Shown: positions 10,901 to 20,282, counted from the stretch's first letter. The stretch is 64,000 nucleotides of DNA from Ogataea parapolymorpha DL-1 (GCF_000187245.1 NC_027864.1:930001-994000); one strand, 5' to 3'. Numbers and translations are program-made. Notes: generated by a model from the sequence alone, not told the origin.

Positions 10901-11309
10901 TTTTGATGGATCAAAGCTTGCGAAATTAACGGAACCGTCAAAGAACTTCATGGATAACGTGAGTGAAGATATTAGCGCCCAGAACATGGAATCGTTCGTG
11001 TCCTTGGACACTTATTTGAATCTTGATACGGACAACACCCCTGATTCTGCAATGTTTGACTTTGAGAAAAAGAGGAAACTGTCGAATGCAGAAAATATGA
11101 AACCTTTCAACTCGTCTAGCACATCGCTTTTCAATACAGGACATACAACTTCAGCTTCCAATTCCGTTGCCACTCTGAATAATTTTGACCTGGACCCTGG
11201 TACAGAGCACAAGGATAAGGAACAGCATTCCAACAAAAAAGAGCTATTAAATGATATCTACTCAATGCTTTTTGACGAATTTACTGATCCGATGGCCTTT
11301 AGCGTCTAA
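7974..11309 (+). CDS. Gal4/Lac9-type Zn2Cys6 transcription factor
   Basis: 1111-residue binuclear zinc-cluster regulator. The six Cys lie at residues about 140-167 (ACDSCRRRK...[11 protein letters not shown]...C). They are followed by a linker with the Gal4/Lac9 hallmark [19 protein letters not shown] and a short leucine-heptad dimerisation helix, which is much closer to Gal4 than to generic zinc-cluster proteins. A fungal-specific middle homology domain spans about residues 490-790 (with [16 protein letters not shown]). The extreme C-terminus ([15 protein letters not shown]) resembles the Gal4 acidic activation and Gal80-binding core. A His-rich and Ser-rich N-terminal tail precedes the cluster. 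The first in-frame ATG is 7974. Likely role: galactose or broader carbon-source control; targets cannot be read from the window. Confidence 0.88.
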   Translation: MEGISKPVGFGENKESMVKRELSDEDLFVLESRLSESASSANLTNSPSPPQNSNLSNGHSTKPTISRTTSSGSSYVHRQHTPSHGHGSRHLAHHHHNNSVFPQRTIKREPSDSLEDDAIEEAEGYENKSHSRNKPLIEQACDSCRRRKLRCTKELPKCSKCMDHGWECVYSPRAVRSPLTRAYLTKVENRVKQLETFLLKAFPGEDLEQMLGGFSRTGSSIQSLCNSPNMSAYSLLSQNKQHCDNTSSTQTMQDFSLDASSTSIFKKETPQQILSRLPDEFMATDLSNNTNFDWSEDDEEREKGLMMNGSPSSPSSITSLHEPKNSVISFNSLDHLHTSQAQSSTISTKTNNSSLCTSPYLRAVAPSFSTDGMGVNPTTKSGFLGVGSSSSFLRVMKIDKIDEEDVADFVNSGATDTDFVMDDFDLTSCNNSSETRKPMKSPPNVTMNPQIKKQIVEGLKRGLDNMEQNKIGEELEQYLNMRSTQEEFLQSYFRYYHTSYPFIHKETFMKHYRKQLPVKNEAHWLVLFNTVLALGCWCLHGDHTTIDLAYYHRAKKALNTGANVFECGNIMLLSALILLSNYSQKRNKPNTGWNFLGLAVRMAISLGMHKEFNEQSNSRETRKEDLLNLEIKRRLWWGLYIFDAGASITFGRPINLPPPEVVDVKMVSNINDDELSQIIENMDGCNTVTEEMINKPYPTLYSALIAQTKLTFLTTPFYSKLISKPAPTLQECFSMNATLEKFIDELPGYFHEDESVAKREFFNSLPTNLRQSTNESHLPEWFLLSRNRLIWRYRNMQIILFRPFIWQRIVGISNPEVMESCKTEEAKEGRRICLKAASETIKSIDKFVKDNESHLSIIAVWYATYFLFQAVLIPIACLCSDSSSSHSTSWMDDINRAKNALLVMSKYNSMGSKLTKVINKLLGQKSTPSNSKQTAPSEKQFASYPVTKVNSTSSNDSLYSHPSSCFANQRYPTTVSFDGSKLAKLTEPSKNFMDNVSEDISAQNMESFVSLDTYLNLDTDNTPDSAMFDFEKKRKLSNAENMKPFNSSSTSLFNTGHTTSASNSVATLNNFDLDPGTEHKDKEQHSNKKELLNDIYSMLFDEFTDPMAFSV

Positions 11310-11548
11310 CGACTTAGTTATGTTTTTATGATGTTTACATAATGTTTATAGATATATAGTAATGATTTACGTTTATAGATTTAGATTTCGCACCACAATT
11401 AATAGGGCATAGAATTGCATGACCAGTTGACCTCTATTGGCTTAATAAATATAGATCACGAATTTTAGCATACATCTTACATGGTTTAGGGTAATTGACA
11501 GTTCAATAAATAAACGAAATAAATAAGGGGAATAAGATAATTGTCTAA

Positions 11549-12164
11549 TCATTGATCAATAGGATTAACTTCCCCAACTTTCGGAGGTGAAAGACTTATG
11601 CCCCATTTTTCCTCACCTTCTCTAACCTCATAATATTTCTTCAAGTCAATACCATGATTCTGATGATTTACGAAATTGAACCAAGGAATAAGACCGAGCA
11701 TCATGTGGCTATCTTTAGAGTTTCTGGAAGCGACATCTTGTAGATAAGGTGTAAGAGATGAGGCACCATATGGATTCAGATTTTGGCTCAGAAGCTTTTT
11801 TATTTCATACCTGTCTTTCTTCACTTCCCTCCCATTTTCAGTTTGCCCTTTGAATCGCAGCACAGATCTTTTATATGCAATAAGAAAACCACCAATAAAG
11901 CCTAGTACACCAGCAGCTCTCAAATGAACTGCTGGAGGTCTTCCAATTTTAGCACCTGATGCTGGCTCGTACTTCTCTAGCCCAAACAAGCCTAATGGTA
12001 AAAATAGAGTGCCTGTAACCCAAGCAGCGTAATCAGACAATCTGAAGTATCGCACAACTTTAGTGAACTCCGGATCTTGGTCAATCAACTAAATGGTTAG
12101 ATCACAACTTCCCCCTTCTAGTATGCTAGATGCTACTACCTACCTCAAACGTTTGCCTAGCCAT
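11549..12164 (-). CDS. NUXM: Complex I accessory subunit NUXM (fungal 21-kDa type), one intron
   Basis: A subunit of mitochondrial NADH:ubiquinone oxidoreductase found in fungi and plants. Spliced length is 186 residues: exon 1 (12164-12144) encodes MARQTFE, the intron is 12143-12089 (GTAGGT donor, CTAAC branch, TAG acceptor; 55 nt), and exon 2 is 12088-11549. The protein has two hydrophobic segments (about residues 25-45 and 60-80) and a conserved C-terminal part with LGLIPWFNFVNHQNHG. The upstream ATG at 12169 reads into a stop within 10 codons, so the second ATG is the start. Its presence shows that the organism keeps respiratory complex I. Confidence 0.85.
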
Positions 12165-12318
12165 TGCATAAAAAAGTATCAGTATTTGACTGAATTAAAG
12201 TGGGGAACTGATATCTGCAGACCTTAGTGAGACAGAGTTTGATAATAAATTACGTAATCAGACAACAACAGAATTTTTTTTGTCGCTCGTCGAAGGGCAT
12301 CCAGGCAAACAAATATAG

Positions 12319-12324
12319 ACGCGT
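12319..12324. promoter_or_regulatory. MCB (ACGCGT) box upstream of RSC4
   Basis: ACGCGT lies 82 bp before the RSC4 start in the divergent spacer with NUXM. A TTACGTAA bZIP-type octamer is also present at 12250-12257. Motif matches only. Confidence 0.35.
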
Positions 12325-12405
12325 TCCGATTCAACTTGAATTAATTCAATAAAGCCGTATCCTTAGTTAACGCTAAAATTTCGTGAGATCAAAGATATTT
12401 TTGTG

Positions 12406-14103
12406 ATGGTTGCAAAGAGGAGACCTGGAATTGTACTCACATTAAACAGCAAAAAACCAACAGTCATTGATGAAGTTGACACATCCGAAACCTTGAGCAA
12501 AGATACTTATATGAGCATCATTGACTCCATCAATGACCTTATTGATGAAGACTATGGTGTAGCAATTATTGGAGATTTTATAAAGCTGCCTCCTAAAAAA
12601 TTGTATCCCGATTATTATCAATTAATTGAGTCCCCAATCTCCTTAAATGAGATAAAAGCGAAGGTTAAAAAGTCGGACCGCTACTCAGTTCAAGAATTCC
12701 TGAAGGACTTTCAATTAATGGCAAACAATGCCAATACTTATAATGACCCTCAAAGCTATATTGCGAAGAATGCCAACAAGATATATGAATTTGTTGAATC
12801 TAAAATAGCAGATATCATTTCGAATTCCAAGGGCTCTGAAACATCACACACGAAGAAAAAAGTCAAAGCAGCAAAGCGAGCAGAAGGGGGAGCTAATGAT
12901 GGTGGTCAGGATTATACTGTTGACCTTAAAAACATTTTGAAATCAATCATAAACTATAAGGTCCCTTCTAGAGGCAAGTTATCGACACCGTTCATGGATC
13001 TTGTAGATGGTGAGATGTATCCAGACTACTACAAGATCATCAAAGAGGGAATGTCATTCAACTTGGTCAAACAAAAGCTTGACGATGGCGAATATGCTGA
13101 TGATAAAGATGGAGTTGTCAGTTTCAAGCACGATATTAACCTTATTTTCGCTAACGCCCAAACTTACAATCACGAGGATAGCCTTCTTTACCAAGATGCG
13201 GTGATTCTTCAAAAGTTTGCAAAGGAAAAAATAGAAAAGCTGGAGTCATCAATTTCATCATCATCAGAGCTAGAAGATGCTTCTCTTGACGATTATGACA
13301 GCAAAAGTCTACCTAGGTCTAAAAAAACAAAAATTACTGTCAAGAAAGAGGACAATAAGAAAAAGAAGTTACCAAAATCGAGAAAGAGAACGATCCACGA
13401 TGTGGAAGAGGAGGATGAAGAGAATGAGGAAAGCGGACAAGATTCTGACGATGATGAGCAAATTTCTGAAGATGACGAAAGCGTAAGACGTGCTAAGCGC
13501 ACCGACACTCATGAATACAATGTTGAATATCCGGTAGAGGAGGGAAGTCTTTCAGAAGAACCGGCCTTCATACAAGGTCACGAAAAAAAGGCACAAACGA
13601 ATTCTCATGTCAAGCAGATCACTATCTCGTCCAGCACTAAAAGTTATTCACAAACAGATTCTGACAGACTCTATGAACTCACCTTCTTGAACCCTGATAC
13701 GATGAATGCAATAACACTCCCATCTGACATTGTGGGACAGCCTTTTGTTGTCTTCGTATCGCTTTCGAACTCCATCATAAACGAGCGCTATCACTCTGAA
13801 CTGAGAGTGAATAATGAAACGGTAAAGCCATTTCCAATTGCAATATCTTATGATGGTAAAGGTGAGAATGACTTTTTGGCTGCAAGATATGAGATCAAAG
13901 CTGGCTACGGAATTAATCTAGTCGAATTCATTCTCAAAGTACCAGAACTCAAAGACACTGCTAAAGGAGAGACCTTAGCGGAAGAGGAGTCAAAGTTTCG
14001 TCGCCGAGCTGCTGCTTTGAGTCCTATCAATGCAACTATTAATGCGGAAGACAAGAACTACGATGTCCAAAGAATCAAGATATGGATAAACGTTTCTCAA
14101 TAA
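12406..14103 (+). CDS. RSC4: Tandem-bromodomain RSC chromatin-remodelling subunit Rsc4
   Basis: 565-residue protein with two bromodomains: one at about residues 25-145 (KLYPDYYQLIESPISL) and one at about 170-290 (MYPDYYKIIKEGMSF, with the acetyl-lysine-binding Asn in AQTYN). A Lys/Glu/Asp-rich linker (about 300-370) and a folded C-terminal domain beginning YELTFLNPDTMNAI follow. Two bromodomains without a BAH domain indicate Rsc4 rather than Rsc1/2. In RSC it reads acetylated histone H3 (H3K14ac) and helps move or eject nucleosomes. ATG at 12406 is the first in-frame Met. It converges with the Meh1-like gene, with 38 bp between stops. Confidence 0.88.
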   Translation: MVAKRRPGIVLTLNSKKPTVIDEVDTSETLSKDTYMSIIDSINDLIDEDYGVAIIGDFIKLPPKKLYPDYYQLIESPISLNEIKAKVKKSDRYSVQEFLKDFQLMANNANTYNDPQSYIAKNANKIYEFVESKIADIISNSKGSETSHTKKKVKAAKRAEGGANDGGQDYTVDLKNILKSIINYKVPSRGKLSTPFMDLVDGEMYPDYYKIIKEGMSFNLVKQKLDDGEYADDKDGVVSFKHDINLIFANAQTYNHEDSLLYQDAVILQKFAKEKIEKLESSISSSSELEDASLDDYDSKSLPRSKKTKITVKKEDNKKKKLPKSRKRTIHDVEEEDEENEESGQDSDDDEQISEDDESVRRAKRTDTHEYNVEYPVEEGSLSEEPAFIQGHEKKAQTNSHVKQITISSSTKSYSQTDSDRLYELTFLNPDTMNAITLPSDIVGQPFVVFVSLSNSIINERYHSELRVNNETVKPFPIAISYDGKGENDFLAARYEIKAGYGINLVEFILKVPELKDTAKGETLAEEESKFRRRAAALSPINATINAEDKNYDVQRIKIWINVSQ

Positions 14104-14141
14104 ATGTCTATGTAGATTAAATACGACACATATTTCATTAC

Positions 14142-14663
14142 TTAGTCGAACTCTACCTTCAGGGCACCAATATTGCTGGTGTCGAATCGAATGCATCTGT
14201 CAAAAGGAACATCCATTTTCTCTTCCAAAATAGCAAGCTCTTTTTCCATTTCCTGGCAAACTTCACTGCAGTCCAGGACCTCAATTTGCGTCAAGCCGCG
14301 TGCACCAACAGAATCATATCCCCCAATTGCCTGCAATTGGGGCGTAGAGTTTTGATCTAATGAAGCTAATGAGGTTGCCGTCGGTACATCTACTGTTTTC
14401 AAGGATGCTTGATTTTGTAGGGATGGCGAAACTGGATCCTTGAGCATGAATTGCGACTGAAAATGTAGGAAATTTGTTAAGTCTATGAGATGGTCATTTG
14501 TCGAGTTCAGTATGCTATTCAGTTCTTTATTTCTTTGCTCTAAAATTTGCTCCTCATATTGTTGTTGCACAGCTGATGACGATATGTTCTCCCCAAGGAG
14601 AGGCGTAGTTTCGTCAAAGTCATCATCGGCTGGCGGATGAAGGCAAGACAGACAAATACCCAT
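14142..14663 (-). CDS. MEH1: Lipidated Meh1/Ego1-like (Lamtor1-type) EGO-complex anchor
   Basis: 173-residue protein beginning MGICLSCLHP. Gly2 is a predicted N-myristoylation site, with Cys4 and Cys7 as palmitoylation sites, followed by an acidic stretch and TPLLGE. This matches the architecture of Ego1/Meh1 and LAMTOR1, which tether the Rag GTPase-binding EGO/Ragulator complex to the vacuole and so feed amino-acid signals to TORC1. The middle is helical and the C-terminus (DRCIRFDTSNIGALKVEFD) is typical of the family. Sequence identity outside the lipidation motif is low in this family, so the symbol is probable rather than certain. Confidence 0.7.
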   Translation of the reverse strand: MGICLSCLHPPADDDFDETTPLLGENISSSAVQQQYEEQILEQRNKELNSILNSTNDHLIDLTNFLHFQSQFMLKDPVSPSLQNQASLKTVDVPTATSLASLDQNSTPQLQAIGGYDSVGARGLTQIEVLDCSEVCQEMEKELAILEEKMDVPFDRCIRFDTSNIGALKVEFD

Positions 14664-14742
14664 TGGAAGACAGAATTAGATTATGGGTTGATTAGTGAAA
14701 GAAAATGGTGTTGAGATGTTAGAAAATTTAAATACTGTATTT

Positions 14743-14751
14743 AGTGGCAAA
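14743..14751 (+). promoter_or_regulatory. PACE-like element upstream of PUP1
   Basis: AGTGGCAAA, one base from the proteasome-associated control element GGTGGCAAA bound by Rpn4, lies 73 bp before the PUP1 start. The same nonamer occurs beside the other proteasome gene here, RPT4. Confidence 0.6.
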
Positions 14752-14823
14752 TACTGAATTGAAGCACTTCATAGGTTGAAACACTTAGACCTCCCTTTTT
14801 TAATAGCTAGCAGATTACTATAA

Positions 14824-15627
14824 ATGGCTGGCCTAAGTTTCGATAACTTTCAAAGAAATCAGTTCCTTTCAAAGAATGGAGTCCAGACCCCGCAGGCAAT
14901 TTCCACTGGTACCACTATCGTGGGATGCAAATTCAATGATGGCGTCGTGATTGCTGCGGATACCAGAGCTACGGCTGGACCTATAGTGGCAGACAAGAAT
15001 TGTGAGAAACTGCATCGTCTAGCTCCTAGGATTTGGTGCGCAGGTGCAGGAACAGCAGCAGATACCGAAATGGTTACGCAGTTAGTTCAATCTAATTTAG
15101 AGTTACACTCGATGTCCTTGAACAGAGAGCCAAGAGTCTCTTCAGCACTACAAATGTTAAAGCAACATCTCTTCAAATATCAAGGACATATTGGGGCGTA
15201 TCTGATTGTGGCTGGAGTGGACCCCAAAGGAGCTCATTTGTTTTCAATTCATGCTCATGGTTCTACAGACATTGGTTTCTATCAATCTTTAGGTTCAGGA
15301 TCGCTTGCCGCTATGGCAGTTCTTGAACGTGATTGGAAAGAAGATTTGACCAAAGAGGAAGCCATGAAACTATGCGCAGATGCTATTGAAGCCGGTATTT
15401 GGAACGATTTGGGTTCGGGCTCCAACGTCGACTTATGTGTGATGGAAGTCGGCAAGGACGCACAATTATACAGAAACTACTTGACTCCTAATGTCCGAGA
15501 AGCAAAAGCAAGAAATTATAAGTTCGAGAGAGGAACAACGGCTATATTAAAGGAAAGCATCTACAATCTGTGTGAGGTCGAGGAAGTTAGGGTGACGACC
15601 AGGGATGCAATGGAGGTTGACGCTTAG
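14824..15627 (+). CDS. PUP1: 20S proteasome beta-2 catalytic subunit Pup1
   Basis: 267-residue precursor of the trypsin-like beta-2 (PSMB7) subunit. A propeptide of 29 residues ends at STG and exposes catalytic Thr30 in GTTIVG. The conserved active-site neighbourhood (AADTRATAGPIVADKNC, with Asp and Lys) and the GSGSNVDLCVM segment are intact, as is the long C-terminal arm that wraps the neighbouring subunit. Length and start match the family. A PACE-like box precedes it. It converges with ADE8, with 25 bp between stops. Confidence 0.97.
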   Translation: MAGLSFDNFQRNQFLSKNGVQTPQAISTGTTIVGCKFNDGVVIAADTRATAGPIVADKNCEKLHRLAPRIWCAGAGTAADTEMVTQLVQSNLELHSMSLNREPRVSSALQMLKQHLFKYQGHIGAYLIVAGVDPKGAHLFSIHAHGSTDIGFYQSLGSGSLAAMAVLERDWKEDLTKEEAMKLCADAIEAGIWNDLGSGSNVDLCVMEVGKDAQLYRNYLTPNVREAKARNYKFERGTTAILKESIYNLCEVEEVRVTTRDAMEVDA

Positions 15628-15652
15628 GAGACATCAAGGTAAAGTACATAGA

Positions 15653-16336
15653 TCATTTGGCATTGAGTTGCTTTAAAACTTCAATAGTTCCTTCAACAAT
15701 TGCTTGATGTTCAAGAGCATGTATTCTAGCTTCCCACTCTTCGAGCGATTCTTTCTTAACATCGATTTCTTTCACAATAAGAGGAGCGCCTTTGTCGACT
15801 TCCTCGATAACGTAGTGAACCATACAACCACCTTTATCAACTAATCCTTCTTGACCAGCTTTCCAGGAGCGCTCGATCGCATTCGTTCCTTCGAACTGAC
15901 CAGGAAGAGCAGGATGAAGATTAATAATTGGAATCTTGGCTTGATGGAGAGGCTTGAGGAAATCGGAGGATAATATGAGCATCCAGCCAGCGCACACGAT
16001 AACATCTGGTTTGAGCTTTCCAATTATGATATTTACTAAATCTTTGTTAAAATTGGCTCTCGCTTCATTTCTTGCATCTTTGTTCTCCTTAGGAATCCCT
16101 TTATAGTATGTTTTGAGTTCATGGGTCAGTGTTGGTATGCCTGCTTGAGATGCTCTTTCAAGACCATATGCTTTGGAGGACGATGAAATAACATGTGTAA
16201 TTTTCCCTGGTATTTTACCGCTATTGCAATTGTCAATAAGCGCCTGTAGGTTTGACCCATTCCCCGAAATCAGAACCAAGATGGATGGAAGAACCATTCT
16301 TGAAAATATTTCAATTTTTAAATTAGTTCCTGTCAT
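15653..16336 (-). CDS. ADE8: Phosphoribosylglycinamide formyltransferase Ade8
   Basis: GAR transformylase transfers formyl from 10-formyl-THF to glycinamide ribonucleotide, the third step of purine synthesis. The phosphate-binding motif SGNGSNLQALID, the catalytic INLHPALPG (His) and the conserved GCMVHYVIEEVDKGAPL (Asp) are all present. The first ATG is at 16336; family members usually begin almost directly at the first Rossmann strand, so the Met 13 codons later (16297, MVLPSILV) is an equally plausible start. A TGACTC site (reading with the gene) lies 80 bp upstream. Confidence 0.95.
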   Translation of the reverse strand: MTGTNLKIEIFSRMVLPSILVLISGNGSNLQALIDNCNSGKIPGKITHVISSSSKAYGLERASQAGIPTLTHELKTYYKGIPKENKDARNEARANFNKDLVNIIIGKLKPDVIVCAGWMLILSSDFLKPLHQAKIPIINLHPALPGQFEGTNAIERSWKAGQEGLVDKGGCMVHYVIEEVDKGAPLIVKEIDVKKESLEEWEARIHALEHQAIVEGTIEVLKQLNAK

Positions 16337-17294
16337 TTTGATCAGACCGAAAAAATATTCTAAATACAGTTGTTAAGTAATAAATAGAGGTGTTTCTTAT
16401 CTATTATATCGCCTAGAGTCAGAAGTAAGCCATGAAGTTACGGCTGATGTTATAAAGATCTGATCAACGGCAATGAGATTTATGACAAAGATGATAACCG
16501 AAGAGGACGGAATGTTAAGGAAATCTCAATCATCTACTCTCGTATTTGAATTGCGCCCTCTTCTTTCCAAGTTCAGAAACGTTGTAGAGAAGTGTGTAGT
16601 CTCATGAATTTCATAAAAATAAAAGAGAGTAAAATAAATCAGGCTTGCTTCTCATAACTGGGATCAGTTATGTGAGTAATATAACTTTGTGCTGTCACAT
16701 GGATCATCTAGATATCAAATTAGTTGTTCACGTGAATTAGCCGACAACGCCAATTATGATCGCGTAATATTAGAAGTTCAAACGTCAGCGATAATTAATG
16801 GGATAACGGTAATCCCTTTTTCTGGGTTGTCGTAAAACAATCCTCTTACGGCGAAACCTATCTGGATATCTGCCTACTAAGCTTCGACACATTGCCTTCA
16901 TATTGCAGTTACATGGTAACAATGTGGTGAACGAGACGGATTCCAAAACTTCAGGGAGACTTCTATTCAACACAAAATGGAGCCCCTACTTTTTTTTCAC
17001 AATAGTCCAAACTGAAGTTGACCTTGCCTAATATATTTCAGTAATGAAACACATTTTGATAACAGTGAATAGGTATTGCTTCGGCTTAGTTGCATAACTA
17101 TTTTGCACATTAGGTTCGTCTCATGTATTTCCTTGAGGTTTAGCTGATCGATTGATATTATTCATACAATATCATCTATTTCTCCAAAAAAATTCAATTC
17201 CTAGCAATTGTTGACATAATGAATTAGAGTTCATATTGATGGTGCAAAAGTAAATAGAAAGTACCTGAGATTCAAACAGGTAAGGCCGTGGTCG
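16337..17294. other. Long AT-rich spacer between ADE8 and PSF3
   Basis: About 960 bp upstream of ADE8 and downstream of PSF3. Apart from the TGACTC site I see no RNA gene, no LTR and only short, unconvincing ORFs. A snoRNA cannot be excluded by eye. Confidence 0.4.
16416..16421 (-). promoter_or_regulatory. TGACTC (Gcn4/Bas1-type) site upstream of ADE8
   Basis: GAGTCA on the plus strand, TGACTC in the direction of ADE8, lies 80 bp before the longer start. Bas1/Bas2 and Gcn4 control purine genes through TGACTC in S. cerevisiae. Confidence 0.45.
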
Positions 17295-17906
17295 TCAATT
17301 TGGCTTCTTGAGCCACCAGATCTTCAGATCTTTGTATGATTTATGGCTGTTTTTGAACAACTGTTTTTCATAGCTATCGAGATTATTCATGAATTCTAAA
17401 TTACCACCTCTAAAATGATCATTCAACTTGAAGCTTAAATCGTTTAATTCACTTGCTCTGTCAACCAATGCCTTACTTATAAGCTCCACCAATTCCGCGT
17501 CTCCGAACATGTTAGACCATTTCGTAACTATGCGATAGTAGAACATGTATGGATTCAGGTTGAGCCGCAAAGCATCTGACTTTATAAAGTTGAGGAAAAC
17601 GGGCGAAAAGAATTCAGGCTCTAAAAGTTTCAAGAATGTAGTTTCTCTATACTCGTCATTTTCTTCGTAATCAGAGGAGTTGGATATAGAGCAAATGGCT
17701 AGGATTTCAGCCAGCCATATGGGCAGTTCAAGTCTGACGTTCTCTTTTATTGGGCAACCAGGCTCACCATTCAAATAGCCCAGTCCTGGGATGGTAATTG
17801 AAAACTTGCATGGCAATTTCTTTAATGTTAGTCCATTGCACGAAAAAAACAAAAAACAACTTACCTGACTGTCTGCCAGTATATCATCTATATCATAGTA
17901 GCTCAT
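17295..17906 (-). CDS. PSF3: GINS subunit Psf3, one 45-nt intron
   Basis: GINS (Sld5-Psf1-Psf2-Psf3) is part of the CMG replicative helicase. The N-terminus MSYYDIDDILADSQ followed by KLPCKF and IPGLGYL is the Psf3 signature. Exon 1 is 17906-17865, the intron 17864-17820 (GTAAGT, CTAAC branch, AAG acceptor; 45 nt) and exon 2 17819-17295, giving 188 residues. The intron is a multiple of three and has no in-frame stop, so unspliced RNA would encode an intact protein with 15 extra residues (VSCFLFFSC...), inserted just where homologues have none. An ACGCGT box lies 92 bp upstream. Confidence 0.9.
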   Translation of the reverse strand: MSYYDIDDILADSQVSCFLFFSCNGLTLKKLPCKFSITIPGLGYLNGEPGCPIKENVRLELPIWLAEILAICSISNSSDYEENDEYRETTFLKLLEPEFFSPVFLNFIKSDALRLNLNPYMFYYRIVTKWSNMFGDAELVELISKALVDRASELNDLSFKLNDHFRGGNLEFMNNLDSYEKQLFKNSHKSYKDLKIWWLKKPN

Positions 17907-17997
17907 AAATCAGTGGTGTTTATTTTCAGCGATTAATGTGTAAATCTGTCCCTGCTGTTCCGATTATCAAACGTGATCTATCCTGAGTTCTTCAGGA

Positions 17998-18003
17998 ACG
18001 CGT
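17998..18003. promoter_or_regulatory. MCB (ACGCGT) box upstream of PSF3
   Basis: A perfect MBF core 92 bp before the start of a DNA-replication gene, the textbook target class for MBF. Confidence 0.5.
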
Positions 18004-18096
18004 CTCGAAAAATATTATACATGTTTTGCACAGCCAGCTAGCTATTTATTTATTTTGGATCTGCAGATAAACGTTCCGACATTTATTTTCAAATGT

Positions 18097-19587
18097 TCAA
18101 AATTTATTATACATAGCAAGTCTGCAATCCTCTGTAATCTTTTCCATCCATTCGTTTTCATCATGCTCATTAAAGTCAGTTTGTGGATCACGTATCACCA
18201 TGCTGTCCAAGGCATCAAATATTTGCCTGTCCAAGTTGTTCAAATTCTCATAAGTGAGATCGGCTTCAAGTTTAAAGTTGAATTTATGAGCTAGTTGCTT
18301 CAGTAGAACATCTTTTCGCTGAAAGTTATTGATTGAAGATCGGAAGTGGCGAATGTAGACAAAGGTCAAAATATGGGGGACCCACTGTTTTTGTAACGTA
18401 TTGTTGTCCGTTAAAAGGGACTGCATTATTATTCTCAAAGCAGGTGAACTCTTGAGCCTGTAAAACTCTTCAAATGAATTCAAAATTTGAATCATAGTTT
18501 TCAATCTTTTGCACTCGCGAGCATGTTTCATGAATATAGTCATGGTGGAACTTTTCGGATTGATGCCTCGAAGCTTGTGTTCTTGAATCATAAATTTCCA
18601 CGCACCTTCAAAATCATTTCCAGTCTGAAGGAACTTGAAAATTATGCTATTCATGCAATTGACATCAAGTCTCCCATCGGTGCTGTGATAGTACTCTAAT
18701 ATCTCGAATAGAGAGCAGCCCCTGTTCAGCATGTCAACAATGTGGATGTCTTGAAATTGACTTGCAGCTCGGTGCAGACCATGGGAAAGAATTAGTTGTT
18801 TCAATTCTTGCTTAGCAGGCACCTCCGTAGGCATGAGGCTCAACGATATGTAGTATGTGCAAAGATCCGTCTTGACGTTCAATGATTTCATTCGCATTAA
18901 AATAGCTTCCCAAATAGCCAACCGCTCACGTATAACGTTTGTGTCTTTCAGGTAATGCTTTCCCAAAAGATTGAATGTCATTGCATTGGGCTTTTTATTA
19001 TCTTTTTCCATACGGCGAAATATTCTTTTAATCATGATTTCATCATTTTTGTCCAGGAAAAAGTCAATCAGCTTGTTGCAATACTTCACTGAGTGCATGA
19101 AACCAAGTTGGTCGTTTGCAAAGAGTTTTCGCAGAATAGTTGCAGCTTTGTGAGAATTGTTAAGAAATTTGAATGTTGTCAGTTTATGAACGAACTCACG
19201 AAGTTGTTTCTCTGTCCTCGGTTTTGGAGGCAATTTGGGGAATTCGCTTTCAATCCATAAAAGTCTAAAGACTCTATGGAATGAACTCTTCCTGTACGAA
19301 AGTTTTGAAAAATCGTCGGTGAGATCCATAAGCAAACCAAATATTCGCTGGGACGTGTAGCAAATGGCTTCAAAGTCTTTTCCGTGATGTCGAAGGCCAC
19401 TTTTCAGTTCATGCGGACTGTTTGGTATCACTCTATTATTGTCCGATGGAGTGGAGTATAGTTTATTCTTCGGCGAGTAGGCAATGCTGATAGACGATAG
19501 CATGCCGAATCTTCCTCGAGATCCATATGACGGTCGCACAAGCCAGTATGCCTGGCTTATATTTTTCGTAACTAAGAACTGTATCAT
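18097..19587 (-). CDS. Probable mitochondrial PPR-like RNA-binding protein
   Basis: 496 residues with a basic, acid-poor N-terminus that looks like a mitochondrial presequence. An all-helical body carries degenerate pentatricopeptide-like helix pairs, for example YCNKLIDFFLDKNDEIMIK followed by PNAMTFNLLGKHYLKD. Such fungal proteins (the Aep, Pet and Ccm groups) stabilise or activate translation of single mitochondrial mRNAs and diverge fast, so I cannot name the ortholog; an Aep1/Aep2-like role is one option. The ATG at 19587 is the first in-frame Met. Its upstream region is shared with RPC10. Confidence 0.6.
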   Translation of the reverse strand: MIQFLVTKNISQAYWLVRPSYGSRGRFGMLSSISIAYSPKNKLYSTPSDNNRVIPNSPHELKSGLRHHGKDFEAICYTSQRIFGLLMDLTDDFSKLSYRKSSFHRVFRLLWIESEFPKLPPKPRTEKQLREFVHKLTTFKFLNNSHKAATILRKLFANDQLGFMHSVKYCNKLIDFFLDKNDEIMIKRIFRRMEKDNKKPNAMTFNLLGKHYLKDTNVIRERLAIWEAILMRMKSLNVKTDLCTYYISLSLMPTEVPAKQELKQLILSHGLHRAASQFQDIHIVDMLNRGCSLFEILEYYHSTDGRLDVNCMNSIIFKFLQTGNDFEGAWKFMIQEHKLRGINPKSSTMTIFMKHARECKRLKTMIQILNSFEEFYRLKSSPALRIIMQSLLTDNNTLQKQWVPHILTFVYIRHFRSSINNFQRKDVLLKQLAHKFNFKLEADLTYENLNNLDRQIFDALDSMVIRDPQTDFNEHDENEWMEKITEDCRLAMYNKF

Positions 19588-19828
19588 ATTATGGCCATTT
19601 TTCTTATTTTAATGCTGCGGCTGTGAGAGTGAAATCTTTATGTTAAGGATCCTACCTAATATTGAAATATTTTTTTTGTACTTTTTAAGGATCTGGACGT
19701 GTACAATATAATTCATGGGCGCTGAGAAATTTGTCCAGGCAGATTCCTAAAATTTTTTTCAAGTTTAAAAAGTTAGTTGAGCTTATCAGTTTTCACCTCG
19801 TCAACGCTGATCTACATATTCAACAATA

Positions 19829-20047
19829 ATGAGCAGAGAAGGATTTGTCCCTCCTACGGCAGCAAATTTGGGAAACGCGGCTTCTGGAATCCAAAGTCTG
19901 AAAGATTACGGAGTGAAATACATCTGTGCACAATGTGCAGTCAACTTTTCTCTCTCCCCAAAAGAACCCGTTAGATGCAAGGAATGTGGTCACAGGGTTC
20001 TTTACAAAGCCAGAACCAAACGGATGGTTCAGTTCGAGGCTAGATAG
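19829..20047 (+). CDS. RPC10: Shared RNA polymerase I/II/III subunit Rpb12 (ABC10-alpha)
   Basis: A 72-residue subunit common to all three nuclear RNA polymerases. It carries a single zinc ribbon with CAQC and CKEC pairs (about residues 33-52) and the conserved basic C-terminus [17 protein letters not shown], which matches eukaryotic Rpb12 almost end to end. A longer N-terminal tail of about 25 residues precedes the ribbon, as in other yeasts. The promoter contains a run resembling the RRPE (TTGAAAAAAATTTTAGG on the minus strand, near 19746-19762), plausible for a polymerase gene. Confidence 0.95.
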   Translation: MSREGFVPPTAANLGNAASGIQSLKDYGVKYICAQCAVNFSLSPKEPVRCKECGHRVLYKARTKRMVQFEAR

Positions 20048-20282
20048 TTGCCTTCTCAGTGTTGTTTCAAGACCATTTAAGAGAGCGAGAATTGTATAAT
20101 AGTAAATGGTGTTCACGGTTTCTGGCTGTAATCAGAATAAACAGCAGCGCACTAACTTGTTAAGATCAATCATACAGCGAAAACTAATCTTTGAGCTGTC
20201 TGAAATCTTTGCAGCTAATAGCTCAGGATTGAATAATTTATAAATTAAAAAAATTCCGATTGAATACTAGACCTAACTATAT

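Noticed and set aside
16785..16973. Short open frame in the ADE8-PSF3 spacer
   Set aside because: 62 codons, no motif, and composition typical of random spacer sequence.
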